Part shown: positions 18,215-27,923 of the stretch, in pieces
How the letters are laid out: each line of letters starts with the position of its first letter
Numbering within the stretch: the stretch's first letter is position 1
Translations under genes and position numbers: made by a program
Notes under the pieces: model-generated
What the model was told of the DNA's origin: nothing
What the model saw: only the letters and a program-made list of their open reading frames with translations
Database searches by the model: none
NCBI GenBank assembly: GCA_964617825.1
Contig: CAZTWL010000001.1
Span: 62,001 to 126,000 of the forward strand
DNA length: 64,000 nt
Direction of reading: 5' to 3'
Source of the DNA: VSJD01 sp964617825
GTDB lineage: Bacteria; Verrucomicrobiota; Kiritimatiellia; JAAZAB01

Positions 18215-21200
18215 ATGCAGCACGTAATATCCACAGGCAAAGTCACTACGAACGCGTCGGACAATCTCGAGGTGGGAATTGCCTGCCGGTTGAGGCCGGC
18301 AATCATTGGATTGGCGCTTTGGACGGCGTCCATCCTGCCGGCGACGGCCACGGACTACAGCGCCACAATGCGGGATCTGGGGCCCTATGTCACCAATCAG
18401 CTCCAGGCGACCGGCGCCGCAAGCCTGGCGTTGGTCCTGATGGACGGCAACCAGGTGGTTTGGGCCACGGGGTTTGGCCTGGCCGATCCGGTTGCCGGCC
18501 GGCCGGCCGATGCTGACACCATATACGGCATCGGCAGCGTCTCGAAAACGTTCGCGGCGTTGGCCGCCATGCGGCTGCTGGATCGGGACGCTTTGAATTT
18601 GGATGCGCCGGTGACCGACTACGTGCCGGCGTTTGCCTTCCATTCCCGCTTTCCCGGCGATCCGGCCATCACCGCGCGTTTGCTGATGAACCATCAGAGC
18701 GGATTGCCGGGCGATTATATCCCCTACGCCCAGACGACCGTTCCCGATCTGCGCTATGGCGCGATAATGCTGGAAAGCCTGGCGGACGAGTATCCCGTTG
18801 TTTCCCCGAATTTTCTCGACAGCTATAACAACAACGGTTTTACGCTTCTGGAGAGCGTCGTGGCGGCGCTCAGCGGAACAACGTTTGTGGCGCAAGTGGC
18901 CGCCGATGTTTTTCAGCCGCTGAGTATGGCCGTGACGGGATTCCAATTAAGTCCAAATCGCTACACCGGCACTCTGGCCCGTTCGATGATCGGCACCAAT
19001 GCGTATCCCGACGAGATCGTCAATGTTCATGCCAGCGGCGGGATGTTTTCATCGGCCAACGATATGGGACGGGTGCTCGAGATGCTTTTGGGCGGCGGCG
19101 AGTTCCGCGGTCAGCAATTTCTGAGCGCCAATACCTTGGCAACCATGTTGACTTTCCAGGGTACGAATTTAGCCGTGGCATCGTCGGATCGCGATTCCCG
19201 GTTCGGCCTGGGTTGGGACAACGTGGCCGATCCGAAACTGGCGTACGCCGGCCGGGCTTGTTTCAAGGGCGGGGATACCTCCTGCTTTCACAGTCATCTT
19301 GAGATTATGCCGGAGCATGGGCTGGGCGTTGCTACCATGTGCAACGGCGGCCGGGCGGCCCAGAACGTTGGCCAGCAGGCCTTGATGCTGGCGCTTCGCG
19401 ATAAATTCGGAATACCGTTGCCGACCAACGCCGCGCCGTTTCCCGACAGTCCCTTGACGAATGCCCCGCCTTTACCTTGGGAACAATTGGCGGGTTATTA
19501 TACGCGCGAAAACGGGTTGATCCACATCTCGGCCAGCAATGGTTGCCTGTCCGTATCCATGGATGCCTACGACCCTGCGTCTATTGTCTACACCAACCTG
19601 GCCCCGCATGCGAACGGATGGTTTTGGGAAACGGGTAACACCAGCGCCCAGATTGGCTTCAGTAACGTCCAGGATCATTTGCTGCTGATGTCCAAAAACA
19701 ACAAAGGTCAATATTGGAATACGGCGATGATTGGCGAGCGGATTACGCCGTTGCCCGTGTCGGCGGCCTGGCGGGAGCGCGCGTTGTCGGCCTGGATTTA
19801 CGCGGACCTTTCCCCATTCGATTTGAACTGGGCGACGGACAGTGTAAAGCCCGTGACGCTATATTGTTCCAACGGCTTTTTGTTTTTCCAAAACTTTTCG
19901 TTTGCGCCGACGAACGACAGCCTGGTGTTTCCATACATCTGTGCGCGCAACGATGCCGGGGCGCTCAAAGTGGTCAGCGCTGGCGGCGAAGAATGGCTGC
20001 GGCTAAGGGGCTGTCACTTTCGCGCGGTTGACCGACTGCCCCTCCTGGCGTCGCCGGGCGTTGTCGAGGCCGCTCTGGTTGGCGACACGATCGGCTGGTA
20101 TCGCATTCCGCGGTCCGGCAGCGGCCGGCTGGAACTCAATCTGGCGGGCGCGCCCAGGCCGCAGCTGCGCGTTCTGGATGCCGCCTTCAATTTAATGCCG
20201 ACCATCCGGCCGACCGCCGGGCGTGCCCTGGTGGCCCCGACCGGCGACGTGTTTGTGGCGGTGACCCGCGGAACGGATGGCGGCAACGCCTACACGTTGC
20301 AGGCGCTTTGGCGGAGGGTGGCGGGAGATTACGACGGCGACGGCAAGGCGGACCCGGCTTTATACGGTTCGGCGGAAGCCGTCTGGGATGTTGCTTACTC
20401 TGCGACCGGTTATGCTCAAAAGGGCCTGATTGTCCTGGGCAATCCCGGAGCAATGACCGCTGCGGAAGATTACGACGGTGACGGCAAGACGGATCCGGCG
20501 GTATATCNNNNNNNNNNNNNNNNNNNNNNNNNNNNNNNNNNNNNNNNNNNNNNNNNNNNNNNNNNNNNNNNNNNNNNNNNNNNNNNNNNNNNNNNNNNNN
20601 NNNNNNNGCGCGGCGGATGGTCTGTGGACAATCAGCCTGTCGGGCAACGGCTATGCGGTGGAGACCATTGCCGGATTCGGGGCGGCGAACGCGGTTCCGG
20701 TAGCGGCGGATTATGATGGCGACGGCAAGGCCGATCCCGCCTGTTATCGTGCGGCGAACGGCCTCTGGGTCTTCAAATGCTCGGACGATGGGTATGCGCC
20801 TGTTGTTGTCCAAGATTTGGGCGGACCGGATTGGGCGCCGGCGCCGGCGGATTACGACGGTGACGGCAAGACGGATCCGGCGGTATATCGCGCGGCGGAT
20901 GGTCTGTGGACAATCAGCCTGTCGGGCAACGGCTATGCGGTGGAAACCATTGGCGGATTCGGGGCGGCGAACGCGGTCCCGGTAGCGGCGGATTATGACG
21001 GCGACGGCAAGGCCGATCCCGCCTGTTATCGCGCGGCGGACGGCCTCTGGGTCTTCAAATGCTCGGCAAGCGGGTATGTGATCACTGCGGTGAATGATTT
21101 GGGCGGACCGGATTGGACGGCGACGCCGGCGGATTACGATGGTGACGGCAAGATCGATCCGACTTGCTATCGCCGGGCAGATGGCCAGTGGATGGGCATC

Positions 21201-21269
21201 CTTTCGGCCGGCAACTATACGCTGCAGACCTTGTTCTTTGGCGGACCAAGCTGCCAGCCGGCCCGGTAA
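18215..21269 (+). CDS. Secreted beta-lactamase-family serine hydrolase fused to FG-GAP/VCBS-like Ca-binding repeats (assembly gap inside)
   Basis: ATG 18215 has AAGGAAG upstream; ATGs further upstream overlap the cupin gene. An extended leader ends in a hydrophobic segment (IIGLALWTASILPATA). The class C beta-lactamase/esterase fold shows the nucleophile motif SVSK, the YNN tyrosine motif (SYNNNG) and HASGG. A beta-rich middle region follows, then 47-residue repeats each carrying DYDGDGKxDP, an EF-loop-like Ca site. Frames before and after the 100-N run differ only because the gap length is arbitrary; joined directly, the flanks read in frame (VY-RAADGLW). Likely an exported esterase or peptidase with a stalk or adhesion module; a pre-existing stop inside the gap cannot be excluded. 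Confidence 0.8.
20327..21230 (+). repeat. 141-bp coding tandem repeats
   Basis: DYDGDGK units start at 20327, 20468, 20709, 20850, 20991 and 21132. Spacing is 141 bp except across the gap (241 bp, which includes 100 N). After the gap, units alternate between an A type (TISLSGNGYAVETI) and a B type (VFKCSxxGY), giving a 282-bp higher-order period. The two A units are nearly identical in DNA, indicating recent duplication. Confidence 0.9.
20508..20607. other. Assembly gap of exactly 100 N
   Basis: A round-number N run inside tandem repeats, so a scaffolding placeholder of unknown real length. Confidence 0.99.
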
Positions 21270-21392
21270 TTAATGTTTAGGAAATTCATGCCCGCGCCGC
21301 CGCCCCGCTCTGCCGGGGCGTTCGCTAAAGCCGCGAACTTTGGCCGCCGGACTTAGGCTGTGATCGGCGAATGAACGGAGAGAACGAATACC

Positions 21393-22415
21393 ATGGCAAC
21401 AGCCGCTTTGCCCGTCAAGGGCCTGCATATGAAATTTCCGGTGACTGACAACCGGAAGGCATACGAAAAATTCATTTCGGAGGTTTTGCCGCGGGAAGGG
21501 GTGAATACTTTATTTTTACAAATCGATTACAACTTTCCTTTCAAGTCGCACCCGGAGCTTAACGAAAACCAAATCTCCGTGCGGGATATCGATCGGTTTT
21601 TTGCAGCCGCTCATGCCGCGGGCCTGAAATGCATTCCGCTGTTTTCATGCTTCAGCCAGCAATCGCGGGATGAGCATACGTTCCCGCTGCTGCGGCTGCA
21701 CCCCGAATTCGATGAGACCCCCTCGAAAAACAACAAGGATCTTTACCGGCGCTGCTGGTGCCCGCGATCGGCCGTCCATTCCGTGGTTTTCGATTTGATC
21801 GACGAAATCATCGCCGCTACCGGGACTTCCGACCTGCATGTCGGCCTGGACGAAGTTTTCGAGATCGGCGACGCTAATTGCCCGCGCTGCGCCGGCATTG
21901 CGCCCGCGCAACTCTTTGCCGACGAGGTCTGCCGCATTCATGACCACCTGGCAAAGCGAAAGTGCACAATGTGGATGTGGGGCGATCGTCTGCTCAATGC
22001 GGAGGCCTATCCGGGGATAGGCGCCTGGGAAGCCAGCGGCAACCATACCTATCCGGCCATCGATGCGATTCCCAAAGATATAGTCGTCTGCGATTGGCAT
22101 TATGAAAAGGCTTTCGATACTCCGGCGTATTTTGCCGGCAAGGGTTTTAAAGTGGTTGCCTGTCCCTGGAAAGACGGCGCGCTGGCGCTCGCGCAGTTGA
22201 AGCAGATGCGACAGCTTGCTTCGGATCGCAATCCGGCTTTTGCCTCGAAAGCTTTGGGCATCATCCAAACGACCTGGCGATGCAATGCCGGCCACTCGAC
22301 CGATATCGACGAATTCTTGAAATGTTGTTTTACCGGCGCATCTGCAAGTCCGAATGCCGTCAATGCCTGCGCTTGTTTCAAAACGTTATATGCCGAGATC
22401 CGCCGGCAGGCCTGA
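21393..22415 (+). CDS. GH20-like hexosaminidase-type (beta/alpha) barrel protein
   Basis: 340 aa, with only the catalytic-barrel part. HVGLDEVFEIG (around residue 150) resembles the GH20 HxGGDE signature, in which the Asp-Glu pair positions the acetamido group and donates the proton. WMWGDRLL and ICGxWE-type strands later in the barrel fit too. There is no signal peptide and no N-terminal GH20b domain, so a cytoplasmic beta-hexosaminidase acting on imported fragments is inferred. GGAGAG lies about 11 bases before the ATG. The MFS transporter follows 40 bases on and may import its substrate. Confidence 0.7.
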   Translation: MATAALPVKGLHMKFPVTDNRKAYEKFISEVLPREGVNTLFLQIDYNFPFKSHPELNENQISVRDIDRFFAAAHAAGLKCIPLFSCFSQQSRDEHTFPLLRLHPEFDETPSKNNKDLYRRCWCPRSAVHSVVFDLIDEIIAATGTSDLHVGLDEVFEIGDANCPRCAGIAPAQLFADEVCRIHDHLAKRKCTMWMWGDRLLNAEAYPGIGAWEASGNHTYPAIDAIPKDIVVCDWHYEKAFDTPAYFAGKGFKVVACPWKDGALALAQLKQMRQLASDRNPAFASKALGIIQTTWRCNAGHSTDIDEFLKCCFTGASASPNAVNACACFKTLYAEIRRQA

Positions 22416-22455
22416 AAAGGCGAATGAACCTTTGCGGGATCGAAAAGATATAAAA

Positions 22456-23772
22456 ATGAATAAATCCATGCACAATACGCCTTTTGCCGCTCAATTCGAC
22501 GACCGCGAACGCCGGCGCGGACGGTTGTTCGCTTACGCCTCGACCTGGTTTGGCTGTTATTCCGAAGTGATGCTCGACTCGAGCGCGATCATCATTCTTT
22601 ACATCACGATGCTCCAAGGCAGCGCCACTTTGACCATGCTTTCGACCGCGCTCACGGCGGCGGCGGCCATCGTTCTGACCATTCCGAGCGCCGGCATTGC
22701 CGACCGTATCGGCTTGCGCCGGGCCTATACGGCCTCCGCTTATATCGGGTGTGCGGGATATTTGCTGATGGCGGCGGCGCCTTTCCTCGGCGCGACCCTG
22801 GATAAATACGTGGTGCTCTTCGGGTGTCTGGTCTACTGCCTGTCGCGCCCGCTGTACGGGGTGATCTGGTATGCGCTGCTCGACAACGTGTTGCTGCCCG
22901 CCGAGCGCGGAGCCTTCTTCGGCACCATGCGGTTTTCGTATTTGACGCTGACGGCAGCGAGCTTCTTCCTGATAAGCCTGGTGTTGGGCAAAACTCCGCC
23001 GATCTGGGCGATGCAACTGCTGATAGCCATCGTCGGGTTGATGATAATCGGGAGAAAGTATTGTCTGGACCGACTGCCGATTAACGCGAAGGAGGGCGGC
23101 GGCTACGATCTCAAGAAATCGCTCATCGTTTCGATCCGGAACCGTCCCCTGACCGGGTGGGCCATCTATACCTGCTGCCTGACCCTGGCGTTCAGCGCGT
23201 TGCTGCCGCTGACTTTCATTTACCTGAAACGCGAGGTCAAGGCGGACGACGATATTGTCCAGTGGATTTCGGTTGCCTACATGGTCGGCATGATCTGCGG
23301 CTATCTGCTGACCGCCAAGCTGCTGCGGCGCTTCGGCGTGCGCGTTATTCAGCCCGTCGGGCATGTCTTTTACGCCGCCGGCGGGTTCGGGCTTTTTATC
23401 CTTAATCATGAAATGCCGGGTTTTTACTTTATTGTCGGCTTGATTCTATTCCTGCTGGGCTTCTGGGCGGCGAACTGCCTGTGCTGCTATTCGATCGAAC
23501 TGATGGCCTTGGCCCGGCCGGGCAACAAGACGATGGCTTCGGCCTTTTTATCCACTTACAGCGCGATCGGCAGCGCAAGCGGCCGCCTTACCACGTCGAT
23601 GATCATCGGCGCCGGAATGCTGGCGCCATACTGGACCAAGTGGGGCATGACTTTCTGCAGTTATCAGACGCTCTTCCTGTTCTTTGCCGCGCTGCAAACC
23701 TTTTTCCTGCTGATGCTCTTCCTCGTGCCGTCGATCGTACCCAAGAACAACGACTATTATATGCCCGAATAA
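22456..23772 (+). CDS. Major facilitator superfamily transporter
   Basis: 438 aa from ATG 22456, which sits directly before the hydrophilic N-terminus; an upstream in-frame start lies inside the preceding gene. About 12 membrane segments, with the MFS signature GIADRIGLRRA in the loop between the second and third helices. Substrate unknown; position behind the GH20-like gene suggests an amino sugar or oligosaccharide. Confidence 0.85.
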   Translation: MNKSMHNTPFAAQFDDRERRRGRLFAYASTWFGCYSEVMLDSSAIIILYITMLQGSATLTMLSTALTAAAAIVLTIPSAGIADRIGLRRAYTASAYIGCAGYLLMAAAPFLGATLDKYVVLFGCLVYCLSRPLYGVIWYALLDNVLLPAERGAFFGTMRFSYLTLTAASFFLISLVLGKTPPIWAMQLLIAIVGLMIIGRKYCLDRLPINAKEGGGYDLKKSLIVSIRNRPLTGWAIYTCCLTLAFSALLPLTFIYLKREVKADDDIVQWISVAYMVGMICGYLLTAKLLRRFGVRVIQPVGHVFYAAGGFGLFILNHEMPGFYFIVGLILFLLGFWAANCLCCYSIELMALARPGNKTMASAFLSTYSAIGSASGRLTTSMIIGAGMLAPYWTKWGMTFCSYQTLFLFFAALQTFFLLMLFLVPSIVPKNNDYYMPE

Positions 23773-23909
23773 TCCCGCCTGGAAACATCGGTGATTTGCG
23801 GCGCCTTGATGAGCGCCGTGTCCGCGATTCCGCCGGCTGCGGGTCTTATGTTCAGGGCAACCGCGGGAGAAGTCGCGCAAGCGCCCGCCGGGCTTCGGTG
23901 CTCATCAGG

Positions 23910-26066
23910 TTAACTTTTCTTCTGCAGAACCAAGGCAGCGCGCGCGGGCAGATAGGCGGTGAGCAGCGGGCGGCCCGAGGCGTCGGGGCGCGACAGATAC
24001 GTCTGGTTGGGCGCCAGGCGGCTGTGGCCGCCGAAAAAGGACGCGTCACTGTCCAGGATCAGCCGGTACTCGCCCGCCGCGGTCTCCACGGGATAATCGG
24101 TATAGGATTTTGTCGGATGAAAGTTGAACAGGAACAACAAGCCCGCGCGCTCGAACCCCAGCAACTTGTCGTCGCCATGCTCGAGGCGCAGGCGCACGTC
24201 ATGGTCGTCCAGCAGGCGGGCCAGGCATGCGAGCTCGATCATGGCCCTGTCGAAATCGGCCAGGAAATGATAGACCAAATGCGGGTCATCCCGCAGGCGC
24301 CACTGGCGCCGGGCGTAATGATAGGACCAGTGGTTGCCTTCACGCGGAAAATCGATCCATTCCGGGTGGCCGAACTCATTGCCCATGAAAGTGAGGTATC
24401 CATAGTCGGCCGTGGCCAGCGTGGCCAGGCGGATCATTTTATGCAGGGCCAGCCCGCGGTCCACCCGCAGGGTCCGCCGGTCGATGGCCATGTGATCGTA
24501 CATTTCCCGCTCGATCAGGCGAAAGATAAGCGTCTGGTCGCCCACGAGGGCCTGGTCGTGCGATTCGGCGTAACTGATCGTGCGTTCGTCGCGGCGGTGG
24601 TTGGTGAGCTCGTGCCAGAGGGTTGACATGGACCAGTCCTCGTCGCGGGTATCCTTGGTGAGTTTGATCCAGTAATCCGGAATGCCCATGGCCAGCCGGC
24701 AGTCGAACCCCATGCCGCCATGCGCAATGGGCGCGGCCAGGCCCGGCATGCCGCTCATGTCCTCCGCCACGGTCAAAGCGTCGGGGCGCACGGCGTGGAT
24801 GACCTCATTGGCCAGGGTCAAATAAGCGATGGCCTGCTCGTCCACGCCGGGATTGAAATAATCGGCATAGGACGTGAAGGCCTTGCCGAGTCCATGGTGC
24901 CGGTAGAGCATGCTGGTGATGCCGTCGAACCGGAATCCGTCGAACCGGTATTCATCCAGCCAGAACCGGCAGTTGGATAGCAGAAAGTGAAGAACCTGGG
25001 GTTTGCCATAGTCGAAACAACGCGAGTCCCACAACTCGTGCAGTCCGCGCGGCCCGGCGTGGAAGAATTGGAAGAGCGTGCCGTCGAAACGGCTTAAGCC
25101 CTCGACCTCGTTGCGCGCCGAGTGGGAATGAATCAAATCCATAATGACGGTGAGCCCTGCGGCGTGGGCCGCATCCACAAGGTCTTTCAATTCTTCCGGC
25201 GTGCCGAAGCGGGAAGAAGCGGCGAAATAGTTGCTCACATGGTAGCCGAACGATCCGTAGTAGGGGTGCTCCTGAATGGCCATGAGCTGGATCGTATTGT
25301 AGCCCGCCGCCACGATGCGGGGCAGAATATTTTCCCTGAACTCGCGATAGGTTCCGACCTTTCCCTCTTCCTGGGCCATGCCGATGTGGGCCTCGTAAAT
25401 CAGCGGCGCCGCGGATGGCCGCCGGAACGGATGGCGCCAGAGGTAGGGCTTTGCCGGCGCCCAGACCTGGGCGTTGAAAATCTTGGTGTGTTCGTCCTGG
25501 ACCACGCGCCGGGCATAGGTCGGCAGGCGATCTCCGCCCCCGCCGTGCCATTGCAGGCGCAGGCGATAGAGGTCGCCGTGCGCCAGGGTCACCGTCTTTG
25601 TCGAGGCTTTTCCGGACGGGGCGGCGGGCAGGCGCAGTTCCCATACGCCTTCATCGTTCAGGCGGCGCAAGGCCAGGGACGGATCCTCGCGCCACTGCGA
25701 GAACGAACCGATCAGCGTGATGGCCGTGGCGTTGGGCGCCCACTCGCGCAGGACCCAGCCGTCATCCTGCCGGTGCAGGCCGAAATATTCATGGCCGGCG
25801 GCGAAATCGGCCAACTTCATCTGGTCGCCTGTCAGGCGCGTTCGGGTTGCTTCGGTCTGCCGGCTCCGCCGCGCGATCGATTCGGCATAGGGCGCCAGAT
25901 AAGGGTCGTCCTGGATCAGACGCGGAGCGGACGACGGACTACAGACATCAGACAACGGAAGTCCGGCGGCGGGCGACGGATGCCGGATGCCGGATGCCAG
26001 AGGGGAAGCGGCATTTCGACGTTTGGATTTTGCTGTCCTGGCGGCTCTTATAATTTTCTTCCGCAT
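23910..26066 (-). CDS. glgB: 1,4-alpha-glucan branching enzyme (GH13)
   Basis: 718 aa. It forms alpha-1,6 branches in glycogen. It resembles the eukaryote-type (GH13_8) enzymes: LIQDDPYLAPY near residue 50, a CBM48-type domain (about 95-190), then the four GH13 regions (DLIHSHS, FRFDGITSM with the nucleophile Asp, AEDMSG with the acid Glu, SHDQ). The start is uncertain. Residues about 22-48 are translated from a degenerate 7-bp repeat array (25926-26002) and cannot be ancestral, yet conserved sequence begins right after it with no ATG before residue 83. Last gene of the glycogen cluster. Confidence 0.92.
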   Translation of the reverse strand: MRKKIIRAARTAKSKRRNAASPLASGIRHPSPAAGLPLSDVCSPSSAPRLIQDDPYLAPYAESIARRSRQTEATRTRLTGDQMKLADFAAGHEYFGLHRQDDGWVLREWAPNATAITLIGSFSQWREDPSLALRRLNDEGVWELRLPAAPSGKASTKTVTLAHGDLYRLRLQWHGGGGDRLPTYARRVVQDEHTKIFNAQVWAPAKPYLWRHPFRRPSAAPLIYEAHIGMAQEEGKVGTYREFRENILPRIVAAGYNTIQLMAIQEHPYYGSFGYHVSNYFAASSRFGTPEELKDLVDAAHAAGLTVIMDLIHSHSARNEVEGLSRFDGTLFQFFHAGPRGLHELWDSRCFDYGKPQVLHFLLSNCRFWLDEYRFDGFRFDGITSMLYRHHGLGKAFTSYADYFNPGVDEQAIAYLTLANEVIHAVRPDALTVAEDMSGMPGLAAPIAHGGMGFDCRLAMGIPDYWIKLTKDTRDEDWSMSTLWHELTNHRRDERTISYAESHDQALVGDQTLIFRLIEREMYDHMAIDRRTLRVDRGLALHKMIRLATLATADYGYLTFMGNEFGHPEWIDFPREGNHWSYHYARRQWRLRDDPHLVYHFLADFDRAMIELACLARLLDDHDVRLRLEHGDDKLLGFERAGLLFLFNFHPTKSYTDYPVETAAGEYRLILDSDASFFGGHSRLAPNQTYLSRPDASGRPLLTAYLPARAALVLQKKS

Positions 26067-26125
26067 GCTTCGTTTCTTTTCCGGTCCGTCATCTGGCGTT
26101 TGTCATCTGTCGTCTAGCTTTAGTC
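25926..26125. repeat. Inverted pair of heptanucleotide arrays overlapping the glgB start
   Basis: Left array 25926-26002: 11 heptads on the + strand (such as GACGGAC, ATCAGAC, GCCGGAT twice). Right array 26084-26125: about 6 heptads of the reverse-complement type (GTCCGTC, ATCTGGC, ATCTGTC). The spacer is 81 bases and contains the annotated glgB start codon. Confidence 0.8.
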
Positions 26126-26126
26126 C

Positions 26127-27638
26127 TTATCTCTTGACCATCGGGTGGGCCAACATGGTTTCGTAAAGCCGGAGATAGGCCTTGGCCGTGACGGCGTGCG
26201 TGAAGCGTTCGGCGCCATCGCGCATAATCCGGCCGATTTGCCGTGCGCGCACGTCCTCCGGGCGCTGGAAAAACACCATGGCCTGATCCATGCCCCATCT
26301 TAAGGCCCGGCTGTCGTAATCCTTGAACAGGAAACCGTTGCCCGTGTTGCACTCGATCTGCAGCGGCGTAATCGTATCGTGAATCCCGCCCGTGTCGTGG
26401 GCCACCGGCAGGCTCCCGTATTTGCAGCTGATCATCTGCGGCAGACCGCAGGGCTCGAAGAGGGACGGCATGAGCACGAAATCGGAGGCCGCATAGGCCA
26501 GGCGCGACAGGCTTTCGCTGAAGTTGCAAACCGCCACGCGCGTCTGCAATCCGTGAAGGCGCACGATATCATGAAAATGCGTCTGAAAAGAGCCGTTGGC
26601 CACGAAAACGATCTGCAGGCCGTCGCGCCAATAGCGGTCCACCACGGCATAAAGCGTTTCGGACAGCAATTGGCAGCCTTTCTGGACCGGGTCCAAACGC
26701 GATGGCCAGAAGAAAACCGGCGCGCCGTCGGCGCGCACCAGGCCCAACTGCTTTTGGAGCGCACGCTTGGCTTCGAGTTTGCCGCGCATACAGTCGTCCG
26801 CGCCGTATTGGCATGGCAAATCCGGATCGGTTGCCGGGTCATAAGAGGGATTGGGCGCGTTGAGGATGCCGGTGGCGCAGCCGGCGGCGCGCTTATTGGC
26901 CAGCTCCTGGCGCAGGGCGCCATCCACGAAATTGAAGCAACCCTCGGTCAGTTCGTTCAGGAAGGTGGGGCTGACCGTGTTAATGAAATGCGAGGCGAAA
27001 ATGCCACTGACCAGGAAGTCCACCGGATTACGGTCCCGGCTTTCCTCGTAAGAGTGCGGCATCCACTGGTAATAGAGTGAGCGCCAGAACTCGGCGGCGT
27101 CGATTCCGCTGTCCTCGATATTGGCCAGGGTTGTTTTCAGAGAGTGGATGTTGTGCACGGTGAAGAGACAGGGAATTTTCAGGCGCCGGGCCAGAGCCGG
27201 GATAAGTCCCGTCATCCAGTCGTTACAGTGGATCAGATCCGGCTGGACCCGCGGGATGATATTGTTGATCACCTCCCGCTGGAAGGCCAGGGCCAGCCTG
27301 GGGTTTTCCTCCTCGTGCTGGTTGTAGACATTGGAGCGATAATAGAAAATGCGGTCTTCGGCCAGGTGAATGCGCTCATCCGGGAGTTTGGCCTTATAGG
27401 CGCGCAGTTCGGCGCTGATCAGGCTGCCGATGTTGAAATTGAACATTTGCCGGTAGTGGGGCAGGGCCACGTGGACGTCGGCCCCGGCCTCGAACAGCGC
27501 GCTGACCAGCGCCGCGGAGACGTCGGCCAGGCCGCCGGCCTTGGCCACCAGGTAGTTGGCCATGTTGCCCATGCCGTGCGGCAGATACGTTATTTCCGGC
27601 GTAACAATCAGGATCCGCGGTTTGTGCGTGCTGGCCAC
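26127..27638 (-). CDS. glgA: Glycogen synthase, GT5
   Basis: 503 aa. It transfers glucose from ADP-glucose (or UDP-glucose) to the non-reducing end of glycogen in the cytoplasm. Seen: the ADP-glucose loop KAGGLADV near residue 33, HCNDWMTGLIP, and the C-terminal EPCGLPQMISCKYGSLPV with TGGIHDT, all hallmarks of GT5. glgB follows 60 bases on, separated by a heptad array. No glgC (ADP-glucose pyrophosphorylase) is in this window. Confidence 0.93.
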   Translation of the reverse strand: MASTHKPRILIVTPEITYLPHGMGNMANYLVAKAGGLADVSAALVSALFEAGADVHVALPHYRQMFNFNIGSLISAELRAYKAKLPDERIHLAEDRIFYYRSNVYNQHEEENPRLALAFQREVINNIIPRVQPDLIHCNDWMTGLIPALARRLKIPCLFTVHNIHSLKTTLANIEDSGIDAAEFWRSLYYQWMPHSYEESRDRNPVDFLVSGIFASHFINTVSPTFLNELTEGCFNFVDGALRQELANKRAAGCATGILNAPNPSYDPATDPDLPCQYGADDCMRGKLEAKRALQKQLGLVRADGAPVFFWPSRLDPVQKGCQLLSETLYAVVDRYWRDGLQIVFVANGSFQTHFHDIVRLHGLQTRVAVCNFSESLSRLAYAASDFVLMPSLFEPCGLPQMISCKYGSLPVAHDTGGIHDTITPLQIECNTGNGFLFKDYDSRALRWGMDQAMVFFQRPEDVRARQIGRIMRDGAERFTHAVTAKAYLRLYETMLAHPMVKR

Positions 27639-27720
27639 GGTTGCGCTCCTCTTCTGTTATTCTGTCCGGCACATGGCCTTCGTCGCTAAGGCGGGCATAG
27701 CTCCCAACCTAAAGGAATCA

Positions 27721-27820
27721 ACCACTGATTTTACTGATGGAAAGGCCCGTGTCCCTGGTTCCCGCCTCGGCGGGTCTGCTTTCAGGCGGGAGGTCATTCC
27801 ATGTCAGTGCCATCCGTGGT
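27721..27820. repeat. Inverted pair of heptanucleotide arrays
   Basis: Left arm 27721-27740 (ACCACTG ATTTTAC TGATGG). Right arm 27799-27820, whose reverse complement reads ACCACGG ATGGCAC TGACATGG. Spacer 58 bases, itself containing the palindromic CCCGCC-T-CGGCGGG. A further lone array of three heptads lies at 27893-27913. These fill the 285-base glgP-glgA gap; I see no gene there. Confidence 0.75.
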
Positions 27821-27923
27821 AAAATTTTCGTTTTTTGTAATGGTTTCCAACGTTCAAGGACCTAACGCGGAAATCAACGTTTTCTGCTTATTCTGTCGTC
27901 TGACGTCCGGTTTTATCCTCCGC

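Noticed and set aside
25926..26002. CRISPR-like direct repeats
   Set aside because: Repeat unit is 7 bp, degenerate and contiguous, with no unique spacers and no cas genes.
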